This document shows positions 1-4,873 of a stretch of DNA of 6,483 bases, in pieces. How positions within the stretch are numbered: position 1 is the stretch's first letter; each line of letters opens with the position of its first letter. The position numbers and the translations under genes are program-made. The DNA is from Bacteroidales bacterium. Lineage in GTDB: Bacteria > Bacteroidota > Bacteroidia > Bacteroidales > JAOZTL01. The notes under the pieces are model-generated. The model saw only the letters and a list, made by a program, of their open reading frames with translations, ran no database searches and was not told where the DNA came from. The stretch lies in contig JAOZTL010000192.1 in assembly GCA_029942205.1 (NCBI GenBank), positions 1-6,483 on the forward strand. The letters are read 5' to 3'.

Positions 1-165
1 TGGATTCAAATCCATACCTAAAATACCTACTGTTAAATCTCTTATACCCCATTCGACCATTGGACCAGAAAGCGTTCCGAAAATCCCTGTAATTAGGGAA
101 ATCAACGAAATTGCTACCAAAATCAAACCTTTAGTTGAGGTAAAAAGAAAATCAAATCTTTTCAT
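1..165 (-). CDS. Membrane protein of unknown function, N-terminal fragment (runs off window)
   Basis: The first 55 codons of a gene read leftward and are still open at base 1, so only the N-terminus is seen. The start is the ATG at 165-163 (MKRFDF...), the first in-frame ATG after a stop, with an A-rich leader and no Shine-Dalgarno sequence. Residues about 13-33 form a hydrophobic helix (GLILVAISLISLITGIFGTL) followed by SGPMVEWGIRDL, which suggests a multi-pass inner-membrane protein. It lies 114 bases downstream of the 8-TM gene on the same strand with no obvious terminator between them, so it is probably the third gene of the tetR transcript. I do not recognise the family. The coding call is fairly sure; the function is open. 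Confidence 0.75.
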   Translation of the reverse strand, partial: MKRFDFLFTSTKGLILVAISLISLITGIFGTLSGPMVEWGIRDLTVGILGMDLNP

Positions 166-279
166 ATTTTTGATTTTTATTTAATGAATAATTTAGTCAT
201 ACGATGAATTTCTAATTAATGAATAACAAGAGATTAAATCTTATCATACAAAATCATCCATCACACGACTTTAAATAAA
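166..279. other. Intergenic spacer with an 11-base direct repeat
   Basis: This 114-base AT-rich gap separates two genes on the minus strand. TTAATGAATAA occurs twice, at 181-191 and 216-226. I see no terminator hairpin, which fits read-through from the 8-TM gene into the next gene. No clear promoter is visible. Confidence 0.4.
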
Positions 280-1371
280 CTATGCTACAACTTCTTCTTC
301 GTCTTCTACCAAGAATTGCTTAAAAACAGGGATTAAAAGGAAAGCAAGTAAACCTAGAGACATTGTTCCACCGATAACCCATTCGAAAGATCCACGAACG
401 ATTGCATTCCAGTAAGAAGCTGTCATAGAAAGTACAGTTACTGCAAGTAATGTATTATACCCCCATCTTTTGCGTAAGAATACAAATGGAACCATGAACA
501 TCATCATATAAGAAGCAATGTAATTTCCGTATCCACCTAAGAATAAAGCGATAGTATTTGGATTATAAGTTGGAACTGATTTTTTAATAACCATTTCTTC
601 TTTAGACTTATCTTTATGTACGATTGTAATAGCTTCATCAGCTTTAATTACATCCATCTGTGCTTGAGAAATTGTAGTCAAACCTAATGCATCATAATAA
701 TCAAGGTTTGTGTATGCGTTTCCATAAGGATTGTCATGACGGTCAAGGTTTTCAGTTTCGTTCAAATATTCAGGAATAAACTCGAAATAACGAACACCGT
801 GCTGTGCATTCATAAATACCATACCAGAAACTACACCAATAGCCGTGTAAACAACTGTTTTATACATTTTATTCTTAATAGAATCTTTATCAGACAATAA
901 GAATACAAAATAAGCGAAAAGAGAGATAGCCATAATCCAAAGTACTGGAGGAGTTAAACTAACATCTACTGGAGGAGGCTCAATTCCTGAAACTGGACCT
1001 TGAGAATAATCAGATACAATTAGTACCATCCAAGGAATAAACATAGTCATACCAGCAACAGCACCGATACCAGCAACGCCCATACCTGCTGCTCTTGCAT
1101 TTAAACTTCCGTTATACATACCTTTTGCTACTACAAGTAATGTAGCACCACCGAATGCAATTAAAATTATCCAAATACCAAAAGTAGCACCAAGAATTGG
1201 AACTGCTGTATAGAAATCAGGATCTAGTGGAATTAATCTTTCCATTACTGCATGCAAAGCAAGTTTTAAAGTAGACATTGCTTGTGATGGAGCAAGAATA
1301 AGAAGGTACAAACCTACTGCTACAGCAACTACTGCTGCAATCATTCTTTGATTTTTGGTTGTTTCTTTCAT
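280..1371 (-). CDS. 8-TM integral membrane protein with a large periplasmic loop, family unrecognised
   Basis: This is a 363-residue polytopic inner-membrane protein. Hydrophobic segments lie at about 10-29, 56-82, 94-119, 140-160, 171-189, 273-298, 305-324 and 329-350. The positive-inside rule (KNQR at the N-terminus, KGMYNGSLNAR, DKDSIKNKMYK, RKRWGYN) puts both ends in the cytoplasm. The region at about 190-272 is then a roughly 80-residue periplasmic loop, rich in Tyr, Asp and Asn, with His191 and His212. A second outer loop (about 120-140) contains PPP. The C-terminus is acidic (VEDEEE). The ATG at 1371 lies 40 bases after the tetR stop, with an A-rich leader and no Shine-Dalgarno sequence, so it is probably cotranscribed with tetR and the membrane protein downstream. 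I see no transporter signature or ATP-binding motif and cannot name the family. A transport, sensing or membrane-enzyme role is possible. The gene is real; its function is unknown. Confidence 0.9.
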   Translation of the reverse strand: MKETTKNQRMIAAVVAVAVGLYLLILAPSQAMSTLKLALHAVMERLIPLDPDFYTAVPILGATFGIWIILIAFGGATLLVVAKGMYNGSLNARAAGMGVAGIGAVAGMTMFIPWMVLIVSDYSQGPVSGIEPPPVDVSLTPPVLWIMAISLFAYFVFLLSDKDSIKNKMYKTVVYTAIGVVSGMVFMNAQHGVRYFEFIPEYLNETENLDRHDNPYGNAYTNLDYYDALGLTTISQAQMDVIKADEAITIVHKDKSKEEMVIKKSVPTYNPNTIALFLGGYGNYIASYMMMFMVPFVFLRKRWGYNTLLAVTVLSMTASYWNAIVRGSFEWVIGGTMSLGLLAFLLIPVFKQFLVEDEEEVVA

Positions 1372-1411
1372 GTTTGTTTTAAATTAATTTATTAATTGAT
1401 TCTAATTGTTA

Positions 1412-1990
1412 TTATTTTCGTAATAAAGTTTTTATTGTATGACTTATTTTTGCTCCTTCAGTTTCTAAACTAAAAGAATACCTTGTTAATTCCCATTTTT
1501 TCACCATCAATCGAAGTGAAGCTAAAACAATTAATGCTAACTGAGTCTTATCTAAATCATTACGCATTTCATTTTTTTTCTGCCCACATTCAATTATTTT
1601 TTCAAAATTATCCTGATTTATATTTAAAATATTCATCATTTTTAATGATAATTCTTTTTCATTTTTAAAAATCTCTTCTGCAAAAAGCACCGAAACCAAT
1701 GCTGGATTTTTAATAAATTCTTGGATGTGGTTTTTATAAATATATTCTATTTTATCGAGTGAACTTAACTCTACATGATCTAGTTTTTTTATGAATTCAA
1801 CAAGAATATTATTAAAATTCTCAAGAATTGTACATAAAATACTTACTTTACTCTTAAAATGCCTATAAATTGCAGATTCTGTTACTCCTACTTTTTTTGC
1901 TAAATTTCTGATAGTAAATCCTTGTATGCCTTTTTCAGCAATCAATAAGATTGATTTTTCAAGAATTTCTGTTTGTCGTTTAGTGGGCAT
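1412..1990 (-). CDS. TetR/AcrR-family transcriptional regulator
   Basis: This 192-residue protein has the usual TetR length and layout. The N-terminal helix-turn-helix spans about residues 8-54: TEILEKSILLIAEKGIQGF leads into FTIRNLAKKVGVTESAIYRHF (25-45), the family's DNA-recognition signature, followed by KSK. Residues from about 55 on are the all-helical ligand-binding and dimerisation domain, which is divergent and does not reveal the ligand. The ATG at 1990 gives the canonical short N-terminus. It is the first gene of a probable three-gene minus-strand transcript with two membrane proteins. An 18-base palindrome (1999-2016) lies between its promoter and start codon, as expected for autorepression, and a close match precedes the barrel gene at 2700. 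The family assignment is near certain. The target genes are inferred from the operators, and the ligand is unknown; hydrophobic molecules are common for this family. Confidence 0.96.
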   Translation of the reverse strand: MPTKRQTEILEKSILLIAEKGIQGFTIRNLAKKVGVTESAIYRHFKSKVSILCTILENFNNILVEFIKKLDHVELSSLDKIEYIYKNHIQEFIKNPALVSVLFAEEIFKNEKELSLKMMNILNINQDNFEKIIECGQKKNEMRNDLDKTQLALIVLASLRLMVKKWELTRYSFSLETEGAKISHTIKTLLRK

Positions 1991-1998
1991 AAAATGAT

Positions 1999-2016
1999 AG
2001 TTAGCGTTCGTTTACT
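1999..2016. promoter_or_regulatory. Palindromic operator O1, probable TetR site
   Basis: AGTTAGCGTTCGTTTACT is an imperfect 18-base palindrome (12 of 18 positions symmetric: AGTnAnCGnnCGnTnACT). It starts 9 bases upstream of the tetR start codon and just downstream of the candidate -7 element (2022-2029). Size, symmetry and position fit a TetR-family operator, and a repressor here would block transcription at its start. It matches the site at 2650-2667 at 14 of 18 positions. Binding by the neighbouring TetR is inferred. Confidence 0.65.
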
Positions 2017-2021
2017 TTTCA

Positions 2022-2052
2022 CAAATAAAGGCTTTTTTTTTTTATTGTGCAA
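2022..2052 (-). promoter_or_regulatory. Candidate Bacteroidota-type promoter of tetR
   Basis: On the minus strand TTG (2052-2050) is followed after 20 bases by TTTATTTG (2029-2022). The Bacteroidota consensus is TTG, 17-23 bases, TAnnTTTG, so one -7 base deviates. The spacer contains an uninterrupted run of 11 A on this strand. The start of transcription would fall near 2016, at the edge of the operator. Confidence 0.5.
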
Positions 2053-2161
2053 AATTTTTTTTTAATAAGTAAACAGTGTTCTTTTATATATCTCTAAAAG
2101 CCTGTTTTTAAGGCACTTTAAAATTACGTGTTTAAAAACATATTTTTTTTTGTTTTTTTTT
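2033..2161. repeat. Divergent intergenic region rich in homopolymeric T tracts
   Basis: On the plus strand there are runs of T11 (2033-2043), T9 (2055-2063) and T9-G-T9 (2143-2161). They lie between divergent tetR and DUF423 genes. A weak hairpin pairs GCCT (2100-2103) with AGGC (2111-2114). TACTTTTA (2167-2174) resembles a -7 element for the DUF423 gene, but no well-spaced TTG accompanies it. The T11 run sits inside the tetR promoter spacer. Confidence 0.6.
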
Positions 2162-2194
2162 AATTGTACTTTTACCAAAAATAAATAAAAAACT

Positions 2195-2572
2195 ATGAAA
2201 AAAATCTTTTTTATCTCAGGTGCTATTTTGGGAGGACTAGCAGTAGCAGCTGGTGCGTATGGAGCACATGCAGGAGCAGAATTTCTAACCGACGAAGGTG
2301 TCATAACTTACGGTAAAGCAGTACGTTATCAAATGCATCATGCTCTGGCATTATTAATTATCGGACTTGCGATGGCGCAGTGGCCCGCTCAGCAAAAAAT
2401 ACTTTCGTTGGCAGGCTGGTCTATTCTTGCTGGAATTACCCTTTTTTCGGGTAGTTTGTATATTATTGCTTTAGCTCACATCCCAATGGGCTATATTACT
2501 CCTTTGGGAGGTACAGCATTCGTTATCGGCTGGTTTTTATTAGCTTACGGAGCTTGGAAAGAAAAAATGTAA
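2195..2572 (+). CDS. DUF423 family (YgdD-type) small membrane protein
   Basis: This 125-residue, four-TM protein has the length and motif order of the DUF423/UPF0382 family, which includes E. coli YgdD. Visible features are GAYGAH (20-25) at the end of TM1, RYQMHHALAL (44-53) leading TM2, FSGSLY (84-89) in TM3 and ITPLGG (101-106) before TM4. TM segments lie at about 5-25, 46-64, 70-92 and 104-121. The ATG at 2195 begins MKKIFFISGAI, so TM1 starts at the usual place. The molecular function of the family is not established. The gene is transcribed divergently from tetR and is closed by its own perfect hairpin terminator, so it is probably monocistronic and a bystander to the TetR module. The tetR operator (O1) lies about 180 bases upstream of its start, so direct control of it by TetR is not evident. 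Confidence 0.93.
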   Translation: MKKIFFISGAILGGLAVAAGAYGAHAGAEFLTDEGVITYGKAVRYQMHHALALLIIGLAMAQWPAQQKILSLAGWSILAGITLFSGSLYIIALAHIPMGYITPLGGTAFVIGWFLLAYGAWKEKM

Positions 2573-2591
2573 CTAAAGTATTTTATAATTA

Positions 2592-2627
2592 AAAAAGGTT
2601 TAATTATGAAAAGAATTAAACCTTTTT
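2592..2627 (+). terminator. Rho-independent terminator after the DUF423 gene
   Basis: A perfect 14-bp inverted repeat pairs AAAAAGGTTTAATT (2592-2605) with AATTAAACCTTTTT (2614-2627) around an 8-base loop. It starts 20 bases after the DUF423 stop. The stem is AT-rich, but the A and T ends give it U-tract character in both directions. Confidence 0.8.
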
Positions 2628-2634
2628 AAGTTTG
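2604..2634 (+). promoter_or_regulatory. Candidate promoter of the outer-membrane barrel gene
   Basis: TAAGTTTG (2627-2634) matches the Bacteroidota -7 consensus TAnnTTTG exactly. The upstream element is weak: TTA (2604-2606) at 20-base spacing instead of TTG. The element abuts the right arm of the DUF423 terminator, and the palindromic operator O2 begins 15 bases downstream, so initiation near 2641 could be repressed there. Confidence 0.5.
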
Positions 2635-2649
2635 AATAGTCAAAAAATC

Positions 2650-2667
2650 AGTGAGCGATCACTTACT
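2650..2667. promoter_or_regulatory. Palindromic operator O2, probable TetR site
   Basis: AGTGAGCGATCACTTACT is an 18-base imperfect palindrome, symmetric at 14 of 18 positions and centred on GATC-like bases. It matches the tetR-proximal site O1 at 14 of 18 positions. It lies 32 bases before the barrel start codon and downstream of the candidate -7 element. It is the best evidence that the barrel gene belongs to the TetR regulon. Confidence 0.65.
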
Positions 2668-2699
2668 AGCATTAAAATATTCATTCAAAAAATAAAATT

Positions 2700-3503
2700 A
2701 TGAAAAAAATCAGTTTTATCTTAGCTATTCTTTTAATAAGTACATCGGGAATTTATGCACAAGTTGGCGGATTATCAGCCTCAAAATTAGGAACACTTTG
2801 TACGGATGTCGTTCCTACCAACACGATTGAGTTTGAACCATTTTTTGGATATGTAACCTCTACACAGTTTTTTGATCAAGATGGAAGTCTCCAAGATTTA
2901 TTTTTAAGCTCAGACAGTATCCAGTTTTTCTCATCAGCAGGATTCCGTTTTAGCTACGGATTAGCAGAAAATTTAGAAGTCGGTATATCCATGCCTGTCG
3001 ATGTGAGCACGGTAAGTTTTGGTGCAAAATATAAATTACCTTTAGAGGGCAATCTAACTTTAGGCGTTCTTGCGGGCTACAATAGCATTGTTGGGAATGA
3101 CGTTTATGTCAGAAAAAATGCGACTCACGAATCAACATCCTCAGCTGTGGGTGGAATAATTATGACGTATGAGTTTTCGGATAAATTTAGCCTAGATTTC
3201 AATGCACAATATCAAAAACACATAAACGAAACGGTTGATGGTCATAATCAAGGAATTTATTTAGGAACAGATATTGGTTATTATTTTCTCGAAAACATAA
3301 ATTTCATCATAGGAACAAGCTATTCATATAATGAGTATGATATTTCGGATAATAATGCGCATCTTTTCACGCTAAACCCTGGTATTGCTATCGAAAAAGC
3401 CGAAAATTTTATTCTTGTACTTAATTCACCAGTCGATTTGTTCGGAAAGAATGAATTTCAATCCATAGGCTTTGGACTTGCTCTAACAATTATTTTAGAC
3501 TAA
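2700..3503 (+). CDS. Outer-membrane beta-barrel protein, Phenol_MetA_deg-like transporter
   Basis: This 267-residue secreted protein begins with a typical Sec signal peptide (MKKISFILAILLISTSGIYA, likely cut after Ala20). The mature part is made of alternating amphipathic strands separated by turns. Examples are TIEFEPFFGYVTS (42-54), FRFSYGLAENLEVGISMPV (82-100), VSFGAKYKL (105-113), LTLGVLAGYNSI (119-130), IYLGTDIGYYF (186-196), INFIIGTSYSYNEY (200-213) and SIGFGLALTIIL (255-266). The pattern of a strand, then YGLxxNLEVGISMP, then a strand resembles the Phenol_MetA_deg outer-membrane family, whose members are usually annotated as putative transporters of hydrophobic compounds. That assignment is by eye. 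The ATG at 2700 gives a complete signal peptide. The gene stands alone between two terminators, behind a palindromic operator like that of tetR. I expect an outer-membrane channel or envelope barrel; the substrate is unknown. Confidence 0.85.
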   Translation: MKKISFILAILLISTSGIYAQVGGLSASKLGTLCTDVVPTNTIEFEPFFGYVTSTQFFDQDGSLQDLFLSSDSIQFFSSAGFRFSYGLAENLEVGISMPVDVSTVSFGAKYKLPLEGNLTLGVLAGYNSIVGNDVYVRKNATHESTSSAVGGIIMTYEFSDKFSLDFNAQYQKHINETVDGHNQGIYLGTDIGYYFLENINFIIGTSYSYNEYDISDNNAHLFTLNPGIAIEKAENFILVLNSPVDLFGKNEFQSIGFGLALTIILD

Positions 3504-3522
3504 GGTCTTCTACCTTTTTAAT

Positions 3523-3599
3523 GTTGCTTACGCACGTGTAATACTGTTGGTTACCTAAAGTTAAACATAATTAGCAACGGTTTAGCCGCTGGCTTAACC
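3523..3599 (+). other. Structured non-coding stretch (possible repeat element or 3' UTR RNA)
   Basis: This stretch lies between the barrel stop (3503) and its terminator and is richer in GC than its surroundings. GTTGCT (3523-3528) pairs with AGCAAC (3573-3578). Directly after it GGTTTAGCC (3579-3587) pairs with GGCTTAACC (3591-3599) around a three-base loop with one T-T mismatch. GTTG(C/G)TTAC also recurs directly at 3523-3531 and 3546-3554. It could be an interspersed repeat, a mobile-element remnant or a structured 3' UTR. I found no tRNA or known riboswitch pattern. Confidence 0.45.
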
Positions 3600-3606
3600 C
3601 AAATAT

Positions 3607-3646
3607 AAAAAAAAGACCATCAAAATTATTTGATGGTCTTTTTTTT
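3607..3646. terminator. Strong bidirectional terminator between convergent genes
   Basis: An 18-bp stem is formed by eight A plus GACCATCAAA (3607-3624) and TTTGATGGTC plus eight T (3629-3646), around an ATTA loop. It serves the barrel gene on the plus strand. It can also serve the convergent 7-TM gene, whose stop is 115 bases away, on the minus strand. Confidence 0.9.
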
Positions 3647-3716
3647 TATTTTATTAAGAAATAAGTAGTAAACAAAACTAATTGTATGTTTAATTACTTA
3701 TAAATTACTTATTTAA

Positions 3717-3748
3717 TTAATATCACACAAGTTTGCACGTAATATTAA
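3717..3748. other. Inverted repeat beside the 3' end of the 7-TM gene
   Basis: TTAATATCAC (3717-3726) pairs with GTAATATTAA (3739-3748) with one mismatch and a 12-base loop. It starts 13 bases after the 7-TM gene stop on the minus strand. No T tract follows, so it is a poor terminator. It may stabilise the transcript end or be chance in AT-rich DNA. Nearby, AATTACTTAT is repeated at 3692-3701 and 3703-3712. Confidence 0.3.
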
Positions 3749-3761
3749 AAAATCAAAGACC

Positions 3762-4385
3762 TTATTTATTCATTTCCTTCATAAATCCATAAGTGAATCC
3801 GAGTGTCATAAACAATAAAATACTGGTTAAAATAGCAAATACAACGTCAGCAGTAAAAATGCCCAATAATGGTTTTCCTGCTCCTAAGAATGCCAATGCA
3901 ACTCCACCAATACCAATGATAGTACCGCCTACTGTTACCCAGATAAAGCCTTTTGTTGCCGCTTTGCTTTTGACAGCTAAAATTGGAATCATGAAAATAG
4001 TCAATCCAGCAACAGAGTGAAATACAGGATAAACAACTTTTGTATCAATCACACCTAATTTCAATAAGGTAATAGATACCAAACCGATAACTAAAAAAGC
4101 AAGATAAGCTTTCTTGTATTTAGGATAAAACTGACAAACTAAGCCCATCGCTATTCCAAAAGGCAGCAATGTGGCTACAATTCCTATCCAGCCCCAGCTT
4201 AACACATCGAAACCACCAAAAATCATCAAAACACCAGCTACAAAAAGAACAGCAAATGCGTACATATAATGAATATTATGCTTTGCTCCTGTGCTTTTAA
4301 AATTCTGAAAAAGTCTAAAAATTAAATAAACTGCTGTCAAGCCAGTTATTAATAATAAAATTTGATCTAAAATTGTAATTTCCAT
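3762..4385 (-). CDS. 7-TM membrane protein of unknown function
   Basis: This 207-residue protein is almost entirely hydrophobic, with helices at about 4-25, 41-60, 65-85, 92-112, 119-137, 147-168 and 177-200. Short polar links (NFKSTGAKHNIHY, YPKYKK, KSKAATK, KEMNK) are basic and probably cytoplasmic. Histidines are few (H36, H39, H123). There is no signal peptide, soluble domain or signature motif that names a family. The ATG at 4385 follows an A-rich leader without a Shine-Dalgarno sequence, and a plausible promoter lies 36 bases upstream. It is convergent with the barrel gene and separated from ffh by 488 bases, so it is probably monocistronic. Neither TetR-type palindrome lies near it, so I would not place it in that regulon. 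The coding call is strong because of the uninterrupted hydrophobic helix pattern. Confidence 0.88.
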   Translation of the reverse strand: MEITILDQILLLITGLTAVYLIFRLFQNFKSTGAKHNIHYMYAFAVLFVAGVLMIFGGFDVLSWGWIGIVATLLPFGIAMGLVCQFYPKYKKAYLAFLVIGLVSITLLKLGVIDTKVVYPVFHSVAGLTIFMIPILAVKSKAATKGFIWVTVGGTIIGIGGVALAFLGAGKPLLGIFTADVVFAILTSILLFMTLGFTYGFMKEMNK

Positions 4386-4420
4386 AATATTGTTTTTAAA
4401 ATTAGTTTATAATTAGTTTG

Positions 4421-4451
4421 TAAATTTAAGTATTGCAATGATGAAATACAA
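4421..4451 (-). promoter_or_regulatory. Candidate promoter of the 7-TM gene
   Basis: On the minus strand TTG (4451-4449) is followed after 20 bases by TAAATTTA (4428-4421), which differs from TAnnTTTG in the last base only. An 11-base near-perfect tandem repeat (AATTAGTTTAT at 4400-4410 and AATTAGTTTGT at 4411-4421, plus strand) lies just downstream in the leader. Confidence 0.4.
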
Positions 4452-4674
4452 CAAATCTTCTTTTTTTAATCCATTTTTTTTTGATATACTGAATTACTGT
4501 TATAATTATGATTTAGAAAATGAATTATTTTTTATTTGTTTTTATTCATAAATTCTTGCATAGCCTGTGTTATAGGATAATTTTATGAGTAAAAACAGGC
4601 AGAAAAGAAACGTTTTAAATTCATAATTATGAGAGCATTTCAGTATAAAACAAATGAAGGAACGCTTTTACACA
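4452..4674. other. Long AT-rich intergenic region with one hairpin, no supported gene
   Basis: This is the bulk of the 488-base gap between ffh and the 7-TM gene. The clearest structure pairs GCCTGT (4563-4568) with ACAGGC (4595-4600). On the plus strand this hairpin lies about 75 bases before the terminator at 4675-4704, so a short RNA is conceivable, but I see no convincing promoter. TTTATTTG at 4531-4538 is the closest candidate, without a clear -33 element. Confidence 0.4.
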
Positions 4675-4704
4675 AAAAAAGAGAGGCGTGAACTTCTCTT
4701 TTTT
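4675..4704. terminator. Bidirectional terminator downstream of ffh
   Basis: AAAAAAGAGAGG (4675-4686) pairs with CTTCTCTTTTTT (4693-4704), including one G-T wobble, around the six-base loop CGTGAA. On the minus strand the stem ends in an uninterrupted seven-T run, fitting termination of ffh about 170 bases after its stop. On the plus strand it ends in T6 and could end a small RNA. Confidence 0.8.
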
Positions 4705-4873
4705 GCTTTTCGATAAATTGTTGATAAAGTCTTTGCCTTTTTTGATATTGCTTAGATAATTTCTATAAATTCGTATTATTCAGTAAAATACAGCATTTTC
4801 AATTGTCAGTTATTTTTGTACACTTACTTAGTCAATGCTTTTGCATAAGCAACATCAAATAGCACGAAGTGTT

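Noticed and set aside
2068..2085. AGTAAACAGTGTTCTTTT as a third TetR operator
   Set aside because: It begins like the operators but lacks the two-fold symmetry and the CGnnC core.
2062..2304. An 80-codon minus-strand ORF across the DUF423 start
   Set aside because: It overlaps the clear DUF423 gene antisense and crosses the T-tract promoter region, with a lysine-rich low-complexity product.
3579..3599. Integron attC-like site
   Set aside because: GCTTAAC resembles an R'' box, but the facing GTTTAGC does not fit GTTRRRY, and there is no integrase or cassette structure.
4629..4691. A 20-codon plus-strand ORF (MRAFQYKTNEG...)
   Set aside because: It is very short, has no ribosome-binding or promoter signal, and its 3' end runs through the terminator stem.
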